A DNA stretch of 64,000 nucleotides from Saprospiraceae bacterium (GTDB lineage: Bacteria; Bacteroidota; Bacteroidia; Chitinophagales; Saprospiraceae): positions 113,502-177,501 of the forward strand of contig JAHCHX010000005.1 in NCBI GenBank assembly GCA_026129545.1, in the 5' to 3' direction. Both the position numbers and the translations under genes were made by a program. Of the stretch, positions 1 to 8,903 are shown piece after piece. Numbering within the stretch: the stretch's first letter is position 1; each line of letters starts with the position of its first letter. The notes below the pieces were generated by a model that was not told where the DNA came from, did not search any database, and saw nothing but the letters and a program-made list of their open reading frames with translations.

Positions 1-281
1 AGGTGCGTGCCAAAGAAAAAGGATTTCCATTCGCATATCTCTACGACGAGACGCAGGAAATCGCCAAAGCTTATGGCGCCACGCGCACCCCACACGTCTA
101 TCTGCTGGACAAAGACCGCGTGGTGCGCTACATCGGCGCGATTGACGACAACTCGGAAGAGCCTACCGAAGTGAAGGAGCGATATTTGGAGGATGCCATT
201 GACGCGCTGCGGGGTGGCTCAGAAGTGAAAGTGAAAGAGACAAAAGCGGTGGGCTGCACCATCAAGTGGCGGAAGGCATAA
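1..281 (+). CDS. Thioredoxin-family (redoxin/peroxiredoxin-like) protein, C-terminal part
   Basis: The reading frame is open at the window edge, so the gene starts upstream. About 92 residues are visible. They hold the second half of a thioredoxin fold: an acidic stretch LYDETQEIAKAYGA, the cis-proline motif TRTPHVYLLD, a strand around VVRYIGAIDD, and the typical tail KAVGCTIKW seen in Bacteroidota thioredoxin/AhpC-TSA-like proteins. The catalytic CxxC or peroxidatic Cys region would lie in the missing N-terminus, so activity cannot be judged. The likely role is thiol redox chemistry or peroxide reduction. The stop is followed by about 500 bp of repeat-filled DNA, so the gene ends its transcription unit. 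Confidence 0.75.
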   Translation, partial: VRAKEKGFPFAYLYDETQEIAKAYGATRTPHVYLLDKDRVVRYIGAIDDNSEEPTEVKERYLEDAIDALRGGSEVKVKETKAVGCTIKWRKA

Positions 282-350
282 GGCATTTCTCTTGAAATGG
301 TAGAAGACAGACCGCTTCTTGGCTTTTTGCTGGGAGGCGGTTTTGCATAT

Positions 351-472
351 TATACACCTCGCGCCGCCAAGTTTTCAGCATCGTCTAGGGTAACGTTTAC
401 TAAACTTTTGAAGTTTAGTAAACGTGATATCATCCTTCCAACCATGCTGAAAACTTGGCGGCACGAGGTATA
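351..472. repeat. Hairpin variant of the TATA-ended repeat family
   Basis: Two arms of about 30 bp, 351-381 and 444-472, are inverted copies of each other. They share CGCCGCCAAGTTTTCAGCAT, with one mismatch and a 2-nt insertion elsewhere in the arm. Between them lies a perfect 15-bp inverted repeat, 393-407 and 411-425, around a TTG loop. The arms match one end of the dispersed element found at 469-575, 35320-35424 and elsewhere, so this looks like two half-elements facing each other. It lies just after the thioredoxin-family gene and could also act as a transcription terminator. Confidence 0.75.
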
Positions 473-575
473 CCTTGATTCGCTAGGATTTGTTAGATGA
501 ACATGATTGATGTTCGTGATTTTGAACAGATTGCGATTGCAGCCATGCCCAAAACCTAACGGCGCGAAGCATATA
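469..575 (+). repeat. Dispersed 105-bp palindromic element, copy 1
   Basis: It starts with TATACCTTGATTCGCTAGG and ends in GGCGCGAAGCATATA. The two ends are imperfect inverted repeats (CGCTAGGATTT against AAAACCTAACG). An internal short hairpin GAACAT/ATGTTC sits around position 505. It is nearly identical to the copy at 22236-22340. Its first four bases are shared with the hairpin variant on the left and its last four with the copy on the right. Confidence 0.8.
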
Positions 576-676
576 CCCCTTGCGGCCAAGCTTCGAGCAT
601 GGTTAAAAGCACAATCTGTTCAAAATCAGGATATCGATAAGGGATATCCGACAAGTCTCGGTGAATCGAAATATTA
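572..676 (-). repeat. Dispersed 105-bp palindromic element, copy 2 (degenerate, inverted)
   Basis: On the + strand it reads TATACCCCTTGCGGCCAAG at the left and GTGAATCGAAATATTA at the right, with the conserved core ATCTGTTCAAAATCAGG at 614-630. It is a diverged copy in the opposite orientation to its neighbour and shares the TATA at 572-575 with it. With the two preceding elements it fills most of the 507-bp gap between the thioredoxin-family gene and the regulator at 789. Confidence 0.65.
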
Positions 677-788
677 AGTTTGTGATGCTTGCGAACATTT
701 TTCAGGTTTTGTCATTAGAGCCACGCTTCCTTGCGCCAATATGTAAGCAGTCTAAATTTCATTGACAAACACTATCAATCGCCTGCTA

Positions 789-2438
789 ATGATTCGCGCC
801 TTTGGCTTTCTTGTTTTTGCATGGATGGCCCCTATGTTGCTCAATGCCCAAGCAGACAAGCTGGACAGTTTGCGCAACGTATTGGCCAATCTTTCAACAC
901 GCGACACAGCATACATAATGGCCCTTTGCCACATTGCAGCAGCAGAGGGATTCGTTGACCCTGAAAACGCGGCGCTGCACGCTACCGAATGCCTAGAACG
1001 AGCAGAGGCGCTCAACCACGAAGCAGGCAAAATTTTTGCGCTCAACCTTTTGGCCATTGGAGCGCAGCGACAGGGCAACTATCCAGAAGCGTTGAAATTG
1101 TATTTTCGGGCCATTGACTTAGCCGAGGCTGGCGGCAACACGACCCGGCTAGGAAAGACCATCAACAACCTCGGCCTGTTGTATTTTTACATGGAAGACC
1201 ACGACGAGGCGCTTCGCCAGTTTTTCCGCGCATTGCCGCTGCAACCCGACCCCATGGACCGCGCCACATTGCTCTCCAACATCGGCATGATTCACCGAAA
1301 AGGAGGCCGACTCGACTCCGCCATGATTTATTTCCATCAGGCGCTGGCACTATTTATCCAACTTAAAAACGCGAGAGGTGCCGGCTCCTGCTACAACAAC
1401 ATCGGCCTCGTTCATTTCGACCGAAAGGAATACGAGGACGCGGTGTTCTATTTCCGACGCGCGGGCGACGAGCTGAGAAAGGCACAGGTCACCAACTGGT
1501 ACGCCAATTCGCTCAACAACTTGGGCATGGCACTGACCCAGCAACGACTGTACCGCATGGCGGAGGACACGCTGCGCAAAGGCTTGAGAATCACGCGGGA
1601 ATTGCAAAACCTGAAAATGGAGGCTGAGGCCTCCCAACGGCTCTACCAGATGTTCGAGGCACAAAATCGCCCAGACTCAGCTTTTGTCTGGCTCAAATAC
1701 TACATGAGCACGAAAGACAGCCTGATGCAACAACAACAAAAAGAGGAAATAGCAAGCATCCAGACCAAACATGATGAGGAGCAAAAAGTAATCAAACTGG
1801 AAAAAAACCTGGCAGAGGAACGTGAAATGCGTTGGGCATGGACGACGGGAGTGCTTGTTTTATCTATCATTACGGGTGTGGGAAGTTATCTTTTTTGGAA
1901 ATGGTCGCGGACGAGCCAGCAGAATGAAGCTAAACAGGCTAAAGCCTTGGCTACGTTTCGCAACAACGAGGAGGCACAGCAAGCCCGTGAAGCCCAACTC
2001 AACGAAGAACTCGCTTTCCGAAGCCGCGAATTGGCGGGACAGACCGTGCACTTGCTGCAAAAAAACGAATTGCTCCGCCGAATCGCCGAACGACTGCGCG
2101 AAGCCATCGGCGACAACCCGCAGGACGAACATCGCTTTCGCCCCATCCTTCGCCTCGTGGAAAACAACATCAACGACGACGAACGCTGGGAGGAATTCAA
2201 ACAGCGATTCGAAGGCGTACATACGGGCTTTTTCCAGCGTCTTCTGGAGATTCAGCCCAAACTCACCGCCCACGACCTCCGCTACTGCGCTTACCTCCGC
2301 ATGAACCTCACCAGCAAAGAAATTGCCTCTTTGCTCAACACCTCGCTGCGAGGCGTGGAGACTCACCGATACAGACTGCGCCGCAAGCTCAATTTAGAAA
2401 CAGACAGCGATTTGTCAGCGTGGATTATGAAGGTGTGA
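789..2438 (+). CDS. Membrane TPR sensor with C-terminal LuxR-type helix-turn-helix
   Basis: 549 residues from the ATG at 789. A TTG start at 762 is possible, but the ATG places a clean signal peptide (MIRAFGFLVFAWMAPMLLNAQ) at the N-terminus. Residues of about 25-330 form tetratricopeptide repeats of the Bacteroidota periplasmic sensor type (NNLGLLYFYMEDHDEALRQF, NNIGLVHFDRKEYEDAVFYF). A coiled coil follows, then one membrane helix (near WAWTTGVLVLSIITGVGSYLF), a second coiled coil, and a C-terminal helix-turn-helix (LTSKEIASLLNTSLRGVETH) of the LuxR/GerE kind. The topology suggests a periplasmic TPR domain that signals across the membrane to a cytoplasmic DNA-binding domain. Target genes are unknown. 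It appears to be a single-gene unit. Confidence 0.8.
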   Translation: MIRAFGFLVFAWMAPMLLNAQADKLDSLRNVLANLSTRDTAYIMALCHIAAAEGFVDPENAALHATECLERAEALNHEAGKIFALNLLAIGAQRQGNYPEALKLYFRAIDLAEAGGNTTRLGKTINNLGLLYFYMEDHDEALRQFFRALPLQPDPMDRATLLSNIGMIHRKGGRLDSAMIYFHQALALFIQLKNARGAGSCYNNIGLVHFDRKEYEDAVFYFRRAGDELRKAQVTNWYANSLNNLGMALTQQRLYRMAEDTLRKGLRITRELQNLKMEAEASQRLYQMFEAQNRPDSAFVWLKYYMSTKDSLMQQQQKEEIASIQTKHDEEQKVIKLEKNLAEEREMRWAWTTGVLVLSIITGVGSYLFWKWSRTSQQNEAKQAKALATFRNNEEAQQAREAQLNEELAFRSRELAGQTVHLLQKNELLRRIAERLREAIGDNPQDEHRFRPILRLVENNINDDERWEEFKQRFEGVHTGFFQRLLEIQPKLTAHDLRYCAYLRMNLTSKEIASLLNTSLRGVETHRYRLRRKLNLETDSDLSAWIMKV

Positions 2439-2597
2439 CCATCACAATACCCCGCCCATTGTACTTTTTTTGCAAAAAAACATCAAAATTGGCTGTTGAC
2501 GTAGCGTTGTGAAGCGCGTGTAGTAGTGTTGACGTACCCCCTTTGCTTGCCTTCCGCATGATATGCCCTCCATCTTTGCCCCATCAAAACAAAGTCG

Positions 2598-3032
2598 ATG
2601 GACATGAACCACGAAGAAAAAACACTCGCACTTCACATCCGACAAACCACGATTCCCGACTTGGGCCAACGCTTGCACGAACTCTTGGGCTATTACATCC
2701 CAATCGAAGTCGAATGGGAAAGCTTCAGAAACGCGCCGTTGTCGGCGCTTCACTACCTGCGCAATTACATCGAGCGACTTCAAAAGACCCTCGAGCAAAT
2801 CGCAGGCGAAGAAAAAGAGGCTAGCTCGCTAGCTGCGCAGCTCAGGCGCATCAGCATACGGCAAGTACCTTCCAACGAAGCGGTCGAATTAAGCTTTGCC
2901 GACGGCGCATTGTGCTCTATGGTCAACTTCAACAATATAGAAGGCATTCCTGCGGAAACCGAATTGCACAAAACTATTGGGCATTTTGTGGCCATGACCA
3001 CCACATTGCGCTCGCACGAACATATTCGATAA
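2598..3032 (+). CDS. Hypothetical cytoplasmic protein, 144 residues
   Basis: No family was recognised. The product starts at ATG 2598; a second ATG at 2604 would give a protein two residues shorter. It has no signal peptide or membrane helix. It is charged and mostly helical, with a likely coiled-coil stretch (LRNYIERLQKTLEQIAGEEKE) and a C-terminal segment poor in helix formers (SFADGALCSMVNFNNIEGIP). It lies 159 bp after the TPR/HTH regulator on the same strand and before a repeat-containing gap, so it may be cotranscribed with that regulator. The reading frame has normal codon use for the window, which supports it being a real gene. Confidence 0.55.
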   Translation: MDMNHEEKTLALHIRQTTIPDLGQRLHELLGYYIPIEVEWESFRNAPLSALHYLRNYIERLQKTLEQIAGEEKEASSLAAQLRRISIRQVPSNEAVELSFADGALCSMVNFNNIEGIPAETELHKTIGHFVAMTTTLRSHEHIR

Positions 3033-3246
3033 ACTCACATCAAACAACCCAACATGGCACGGAATTGCCCTGTGCCCATTATGCTTTTGATAAGCCTTTT
3101 CTGACAACCGATTCTCGCTCTCCCCACTTTCATTTCACCCCATAATCAGCCTCCTACCTAACCTCTTGTGAGATTTAACTGATTGTGCCGCACTAGCAAT
3201 TGCAGCACATCTCGCCTCTTCGAGCAGCATGCTGTTTGAGGAAATA
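3033..3246. other. Intergenic stretch without a gene before repeat copy 3
   Basis: No supported gene lies between the hypothetical gene and glutamine synthetase (3033-3430). This part holds only AT-rich sequence with no clear hairpin. The rest of the gap is the repeat at 3247-3351 and about 80 bp of leader for the nitrogen cluster. Confidence 0.5.
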
Positions 3247-3351
3247 TATACCTTGATTTGCTAGGATTTGTCAGATGAACATGATTGATGTCCATGATTT
3301 TGAACAGATTGCGCTTTTAGTCATGCCCAAAACTTGATGGCGCGAAGTATA
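3247..3351 (+). repeat. Dispersed 105-bp palindromic element, copy 3
   Basis: TATACCTTGATTTGCTAGG at the left and ATGGCGCGAAGTATA at the right, with the same core (TGATTTTGAACAGATTGCG) as copies 1 and 4. It ends 79 bp before the glutamine synthetase start, so it lies in the leader or promoter region of that gene. Confidence 0.8.
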
Positions 3352-3430
3352 CTTGATTGCCCTCCAAAAAATCAATCACGCATTGACAACCCAATTTTTT
3401 CATCACCAATCTAAAAAACGTTTTAGTGCA

Positions 3431-5623
3431 ATGAACAACACTGCTTATCAGGATTCCAAGTTTCTCGACCCACTTGACAAACTTTCTTTGCTTTCCGCGC
3501 CCGTGTCAGAGTATTTTGGCAGCAACACTTTCAACCGCGCCGCCATGGAGAAATATCTGCCAGAAGATGTGCTCCATCTGTTTGACAATGCTTTGCGCAC
3601 CAGCCAAAGCATTGACCGCAATTTGGCAGATGCCTTTGCAGAAGGCCTGAAAAACTGGGCTATCGACAACGGGGCAAAACACTACACACACTGGATACAA
3701 CCCATCAACAACAACACCGCCGAAAAACACGATGCCTTTTTCAAACCCGCGCTTGACCGCCACAACCCCTCGCTCGAATCGTTCAGCGGCAGCGACCTGA
3801 TGCAAAAGGAGCCGGATGCATCCAGCTTCCCCAGCGGAGGCCTGCGCAACACCGCTCAAGCGCGCGGCTATTCCGTATGGGACCCTACTGCCACTATTTT
3901 CATTCTCGAAACAGAGCTGAGCAAGACGCTCTACATTCCCAGCATTTACATCGCATGGACAGGTGAGGCACTTGACTACAAAACCCCGCTCCTGCGCTCC
4001 CTGCGCCAACTCGACCGCGCCGCCACGGAAGTGGCCCGATTGTTCAACCCCGATGTGAAAGGCGTGAAAGCCACGCTTGGCTGGGAGCAAGAGTATTTCG
4101 TGGTGGAAGAGGACATCTACCACCAGCGCCCCGACCTCAAAATGGCAGGTCGCACCCTCTTCGGCAACAAACCTGCCCGCAATCAACAACTCGAAGACCA
4201 CTACTTCGGCGCCATCCCAGAGCGGGTGCAAAACTTCATCGCTGACTTTGAGACAGAGGCGCACCGCCTTGGCATCCCTGTGGTAACCCGCCACAACGAG
4301 GTGGCACCTAGCCAATACGAGTGCGCGCCCATGTTCGAGGACGTGAACAACGCCGTTGACCACAACTTGCTCCTGATGAACCTCATGCGCCGCGTGGCAA
4401 GCCGCCATGGCTTGCGCGTGTTGCTCCACGAAAAACCTTTTGCGGGCATCAACGGCAACGGCAAACACAACAACTGGAGCCTCAGCACTTACGAAGGACA
4501 TAACCTGCTCTCACCCGGCAAAGACCCCGGCCACAACCTCTCCTTCCTCACGTTCTTCGTCAACATTGTGGCTGCCGTCAATCGCTTCGAATCGCTCATC
4601 CGCGCCAGCATCGCCACACCCGGCAACGACCACCGCCTCGGTGCCAATGAGGCACCTCCGGCCATCATCTCGGTCTACACGGGCGAGTTCATCGAAAAAG
4701 TGCTCGAACGCTTCAAAACAGAGGGGTTGCACGAGGCCGTCAATGCCAAATCGGTGCTTCAATTGGATTTGTATAGCGTGCCTACGGTAGAGCTCGACTC
4801 CACCGACCGCAACCGCACCTCGCCATTCCCGTTCACGGGCAACAAGTTCGAATATCGGGCGGTCGGCGCTTCGGCCAACTGTGCACAGGCGCTCACGGTG
4901 CTGCAAGCCGCCGTCGCCGACCAACTTGCCCAATTCAAGCAAGCGGTGGATGAAAAAACGCAACGCGGCCAATCCGTAGAGGAAAGCGTGGTGGAGGTGT
5001 TGCAACAAACGTTGCGCGAAAACGAGCGCATCATTTTCAACGGCAATGGGTACAGCGCCGAATGGGAAGCCGAAGCTGCCCGCCGGGGCCTGTCGAACAA
5101 CAAAACGGCCCCCGATGCACTGGGAGCCTATTTGGAAAGTGGCGCGAGGGAACTTTTCGAGCGCACAAATGTGCTGAACGAACGCGAGTTGGAAGCCCGC
5201 TACGAGATTTTTGCCGAAGAATACATCAAAGTGATGGAATTGGAAGCCCGGATGATGCTAGATATTTGCAACACCAACATCATACCCGGCGCCAACGCCT
5301 ACTTGGGACAACTCGCCGCCACCAACAACCAGCTGGCCCAGATGAGCCAAGCCAATGGCAGCCATGCGCTCTTGACCACCCAACACAACCTGAATAAACT
5401 GTTGGAGGCTGTCAACTGTGTGTTGGCCAACACCTTCACCTTAGAGGAAAAGCTGACGCAACTGCACCATCAGGGCGATGTCTCCCACATTCTCCAATAT
5501 GCCGGCAAAGATATCAAGCCGACACTGGAGTCTACCCGCCGTTGCGTGGACGCGCTCGAACTGCTGGTGGACGACGAACGCTGGCCTTTCCCCAAATATC
5601 AAGATATGCTTTTCAATTTTTAG
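3431..5623 (+). CDS. glnN: Glutamine synthetase type III
   Basis: 730 residues from ATG 3431, the usual size for GSIII (about 700-730), far longer than GSI. An in-frame TTG at 3353 would add 26 residues overlapping the upstream repeat and is unlikely. GSIII features include the N-terminal motif SVWDPTATIFILE, the ATP/metal-binding segment GWEQEYFVVEE, ARNQQLEDHYFGAIPERV, GINGNGKHNNWSL and NDHRLGANEAPPAI. The enzyme makes glutamine from glutamate, ammonia and ATP in the cytoplasm, as a dodecamer in characterised members. It is the first gene of a nitrogen cluster with a glutaminase 81 bp downstream and an ammonium transporter after that, so ammonium uptake and assimilation are linked here. Confidence 0.95.
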   Translation: MNNTAYQDSKFLDPLDKLSLLSAPVSEYFGSNTFNRAAMEKYLPEDVLHLFDNALRTSQSIDRNLADAFAEGLKNWAIDNGAKHYTHWIQPINNNTAEKHDAFFKPALDRHNPSLESFSGSDLMQKEPDASSFPSGGLRNTAQARGYSVWDPTATIFILETELSKTLYIPSIYIAWTGEALDYKTPLLRSLRQLDRAATEVARLFNPDVKGVKATLGWEQEYFVVEEDIYHQRPDLKMAGRTLFGNKPARNQQLEDHYFGAIPERVQNFIADFETEAHRLGIPVVTRHNEVAPSQYECAPMFEDVNNAVDHNLLLMNLMRRVASRHGLRVLLHEKPFAGINGNGKHNNWSLSTYEGHNLLSPGKDPGHNLSFLTFFVNIVAAVNRFESLIRASIATPGNDHRLGANEAPPAIISVYTGEFIEKVLERFKTEGLHEAVNAKSVLQLDLYSVPTVELDSTDRNRTSPFPFTGNKFEYRAVGASANCAQALTVLQAAVADQLAQFKQAVDEKTQRGQSVEESVVEVLQQTLRENERIIFNGNGYSAEWEAEAARRGLSNNKTAPDALGAYLESGARELFERTNVLNERELEARYEIFAEEYIKVMELEARMMLDICNTNIIPGANAYLGQLAATNNQLAQMSQANGSHALLTTQHNLNKLLEAVNCVLANTFTLEEKLTQLHHQGDVSHILQYAGKDIKPTLESTRRCVDALELLVDDERWPFPKYQDMLFNF

Positions 5624-5704
5624 TTTGGCCGAGCCAACCAAGCCATGCGCCCCGAGCAGCCTATGCCTGCCGGGGCGCAACCTTCAACTCGCACATTCAA
5701 TACC

Positions 5705-7345
5705 ATGGAAAAAAAGTCAAAAAAAGCAGAAAGCCCGACGGCTACCCATCAAACGGAAAATGAAATGAACAGCAACCCTTCTAGGACTGTCCAACATGAA
5801 ATCGAAGCGGATTTTAGACAGCTTTTCCGCGCCTTGGATACCGAACAAAAAGGCTCCATCACCTTGCACCAGCTTTTTCGCCGCTTGCAGGAAATGGGCA
5901 TAAAAAAGGACGACTTTCGGCTGAGAGGCGTGTTGGGCTCCTACCTCGACCGCGACGACGAAGATTTGGACGAAACTATACTCGAATTTGCAGATTTTCT
6001 TAAAATCATGCAAGGCGGGGATGGTGCCAGTTTGATTCAGAGTGCCATCCGCGGCGACCTCATCGTGCCAGAATTCAAACAATTTTCCCGCGAAATCCGG
6101 GAAATTTGCGAGGCCGTCAAGCAGTTGCGGGAGGGTAGTGTGGCAACTTATATCCCCCAATTGGGCCGGGTCAATCCCGATTTGTTTGCCGTGACTATCT
6201 GCACGATTGACGGGCAGCAATTCCATTGGGGTGACTATCGGCAGTTTTTCAGCGTACAATCCGTCTGCAAACCCATCAACTACTGCATCACCCTTGAAGA
6301 GCATGGCGAAGAAAAAGTGCATCGGCACATCGGGCGCGAGCCTTCCGGCATCGGCTTCAACGGCCTGGTGCTCAACGACAAAGGGCTGCCACACAACCCA
6401 ATGATAAATGCCGGTGCCATCATGGCCTGCTCGCTCATCAAGCCCCATTTTCAAATGGCCGACCGTTTTGACTATGTGCTGGATGTGTGGTCGAAATTGG
6501 CAGGCAACTCACCCGCCCGCTTCAACAATGCCGTGTATCTCTCCGAACGCGAAACGGCCGACCGCAACTTCGCATTGGGCTATTTCATGCGCGAGAAAAA
6601 AGCTTTCCCGGAAAACACAGACCTGAACCAAACCCTGGAGTTCTATTTCCAATGCTGCTCCATCGAAATCAACTCCGAACAACTGGCGGTAACCGCGGCG
6701 ACATTGGCCAACGCAGGCGTGTGCCCAACCACCGGGGAGCGCATTTTCCGACCCGACACAGTGAAAAATTGCCTGAGCCTCATGTCGAGCTGCGGGATGT
6801 ACGATTTCTCCGGCGAATTTGCCTTCACCATCGGCCTGCCCGCCAAAAGCGGGGTCTCTGGCGATTTGATGATTGTAGTGCCCAATTTGATGGGCATCGC
6901 CATCTATTCGCCTGCGCTCGACCAGCTGGGCAACTCCGTGCGGGGCATCGAGTTCTGCAAACAATTGATCAAAAACTTCAACTTCCACAATTTCGACTCG
7001 CTCACGGGCAGCTTGAACCAGAAAAAAGACCCTCGTGTCAATCGCGCTCAGACGAAAATTGACGGGGTCATCAGTCTGTGTTGGGCAGCGAGCGAAGGCG
7101 ACCTTTTCCAAGTGCAGTCGTTGGTAGCTAGAGGCGTGGACGTGGATGCTGCCGATTACGACGGCCGCACGGCTATCCACTTGGCTGCTTCCGAAGGCCA
7201 CCCAAAAGTGGTTCGATACTTGCTCAACCAACGCGCACAAGCAAGCCCCAAAGACCGTTGGGGCAACACCCCGCTATCAGATGCCATTCGTGGCAAACAC
7301 GAAGAAGTCATCCGAATTTTGGAAGAATACAACGCAACAACCTAA
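5705..7345 (+). CDS. glsA: Glutaminase with EF-hand-like N-terminus and ankyrin repeats
   Basis: 546 residues from ATG 5705; an internal ATG at 5765 is an alternative start. Three parts are visible. Residues of about 30-120 resemble the EF-hand-like helical domain of animal kidney/liver glutaminases. Residues of about 130-430 form the serine-dependent glutaminase domain, with the S-x-x-K catalytic pair at S186 and K189 (QSVCKPINY), the segment NPMINAGAI, and AKSGVSGDLM near the active site. Residues of about 450-540 are two to three ankyrin repeats (DGRTAIHLAASEGHPKVVRYL). It hydrolyses glutamine to glutamate and ammonia. Most bacterial glutaminases carry only the middle domain, so the architecture is unusual. 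It sits between glutamine synthetase and an ammonium transporter in one apparent operon. Confidence 0.9.
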   Translation: MEKKSKKAESPTATHQTENEMNSNPSRTVQHEIEADFRQLFRALDTEQKGSITLHQLFRRLQEMGIKKDDFRLRGVLGSYLDRDDEDLDETILEFADFLKIMQGGDGASLIQSAIRGDLIVPEFKQFSREIREICEAVKQLREGSVATYIPQLGRVNPDLFAVTICTIDGQQFHWGDYRQFFSVQSVCKPINYCITLEEHGEEKVHRHIGREPSGIGFNGLVLNDKGLPHNPMINAGAIMACSLIKPHFQMADRFDYVLDVWSKLAGNSPARFNNAVYLSERETADRNFALGYFMREKKAFPENTDLNQTLEFYFQCCSIEINSEQLAVTAATLANAGVCPTTGERIFRPDTVKNCLSLMSSCGMYDFSGEFAFTIGLPAKSGVSGDLMIVVPNLMGIAIYSPALDQLGNSVRGIEFCKQLIKNFNFHNFDSLTGSLNQKKDPRVNRAQTKIDGVISLCWAASEGDLFQVQSLVARGVDVDAADYDGRTAIHLAASEGHPKVVRYLLNQRAQASPKDRWGNTPLSDAIRGKHEEVIRILEEYNATT

Positions 7346-7370
7346 TGCTACCTGTCGCACATTAAAGCCT

Positions 7371-8729
7371 ATGACCGCACTTCAAAAAAAACTGACGAAC
7401 AACAGCCGCAATGTGGCTTCTTTCATTTTTCTGGTCTTCATCGCCCTATCGGCCATATCCGCTTTTTATCCCTCTCGCCACCCAGAAGGAGGCACCTTCG
7501 AACCAAGCAACATTGCATTCATGCTTTCGGCGGCAGGGCTTGTCCTGCTAATGACCCCGGGCCTGTCGTTCTTCTATGGCGGCATGGTGAACGCCAAGAG
7601 CATCATCTCCACCATGCTGCAAAGTTTTGTCGCGCTGGGCCTCATCAGCCTGTTGTGGTATGTAGTAGGCTTTAGCTTGGCTTTTGGCGACGACATAGGG
7701 GGCATCATCGGCAATCCGATGACCTTCCTTTTTTTCGACAACGTGGGGCTGGCACCACACGACCGCATGGGCACAGTGCTGCCCTTTGCGTTGTATGCCG
7801 CTTTTCAGCTGAAGTTTGCCATCATCACCCCGGCGCTCATCACAGGTTCTTTTGCCGAACGGGTTCGTTTTTGGGGTTATGTCATTTTTATATGTTTGTT
7901 CTCCTTGCTTATTTACTGCCCGCTTGCCCACATGACTTGGCACCCCGATGGCTTGTTTTTCAAGATGGGGGTGCTTGATTTTGCGGGTGGCACGGTGGTC
8001 CATATCTCCGCGGGATTTGCGGCTTTGGCAGGCGCTATTTTTCTGGGTCGCCGCAAGTCGCATTTGGAGCAAAGGGCCCATACGCCCGTCAATGTGCCTT
8101 ATGTGGTGCTCGGCACAGGGCTGCTTTGGTTCGGTTGGTTTGGTTTCAACGCGGGTAGCGCCTTGGAATCCAACACGTTGGCCGTGCTTGCTTTCATCAA
8201 CACCAATTTGGCTTCTGCCTCGGCTATGTTCGCTTGGATGCTGTTCGACACCGTACGCGGCAAAAAAGCATCGGCTGTGGGCGCCTGTGTGGCGGCAGTG
8301 GTAGGCTTGGTGGCCATTACTCCGGCAGCAGGGTTCGTGAGCTTTGGGAGTAGTATTTTCATCGGCGTGGTCGCCGCCATCGTGTGCAACTATGCCGTGC
8401 ATCGGAAAACAAAATCTGATTTGGATGACACGCTCGACGTATTTCCATGCCATGGCGTAGGCGGCATTGTTGGCATGATACTCACGGCCGTTTTTGCCAC
8501 TGAGGGCGGTCTTGTTGCCGGAGAAACCTCTTTGTTTTTCAGCCACCTGCTTGCCTTGGCCATTGTGAGCGCCTTCACGTTTTTTGGCTCGTTGGCACTG
8601 TATCGGTTTGTTTCTCTTTTCACCCCCATGCGCGTCACGGAGGAAGAAGAGGCAATGGGGCTTGACATCACGCAGCACCAAGAGTCGGTTTTTGCCGAAG
8701 AAGCGCATCTCGCCGGCACTTACCAATAA
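7371..8729 (+). CDS. amt: Ammonium transporter, Amt/MEP family
   Basis: 452 residues from ATG 7371, 25 bp after the glutaminase stop. About eleven hydrophobic helices are visible. Family motifs are present: MLSAAGLVLLMTPGLSFFYGGMV near the N-terminus, FAGGTVVHISAGFAALAGAI with the pore-lining His, WFGFNAGSAL, and the second pore His in DDTLDVFPCHGVGGIVGMI. The first helix may act as an uncleaved signal. The protein imports ammonium or ammonia across the inner membrane. The position right after glutamine synthetase and glutaminase suggests co-expression. No PII (glnB/K) gene, the usual Amt partner, lies next to it. Confidence 0.93.
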   Translation: MTALQKKLTNNSRNVASFIFLVFIALSAISAFYPSRHPEGGTFEPSNIAFMLSAAGLVLLMTPGLSFFYGGMVNAKSIISTMLQSFVALGLISLLWYVVGFSLAFGDDIGGIIGNPMTFLFFDNVGLAPHDRMGTVLPFALYAAFQLKFAIITPALITGSFAERVRFWGYVIFICLFSLLIYCPLAHMTWHPDGLFFKMGVLDFAGGTVVHISAGFAALAGAIFLGRRKSHLEQRAHTPVNVPYVVLGTGLLWFGWFGFNAGSALESNTLAVLAFINTNLASASAMFAWMLFDTVRGKKASAVGACVAAVVGLVAITPAAGFVSFGSSIFIGVVAAIVCNYAVHRKTKSDLDDTLDVFPCHGVGGIVGMILTAVFATEGGLVAGETSLFFSHLLALAIVSAFTFFGSLALYRFVSLFTPMRVTEEEEAMGLDITQHQESVFAEEAHLAGTYQ

Positions 8730-8806
8730 GCGCGTGGAGTGGGTTGAAAATCGGCATTTCAAGACGTTTTGTAGAAACTTCCCCTGCCGGGCTTGAACTT
8801 TCGGCG

Positions 8807-8814
8807 TACCTTTG
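8807..8814 (+). promoter_or_regulatory. Putative -7 box TACCTTTG
   Basis: Matches the Bacteroidota sigma-A -7 consensus TAnnTTTG and lies 90 bp before the acyl-CoA dehydrogenase start. No good -33 TTTG at the normal spacing was seen, so the call is tentative. Confidence 0.35.
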
Positions 8815-8903
8815 GGTTCTCATTCGCCGAACTGCCGACCGATGTCACCACCATCGGTTTCTTTTTCACAAAAACACTCCCTCGCGTAGGTAAAATCAGA
8901 TTT

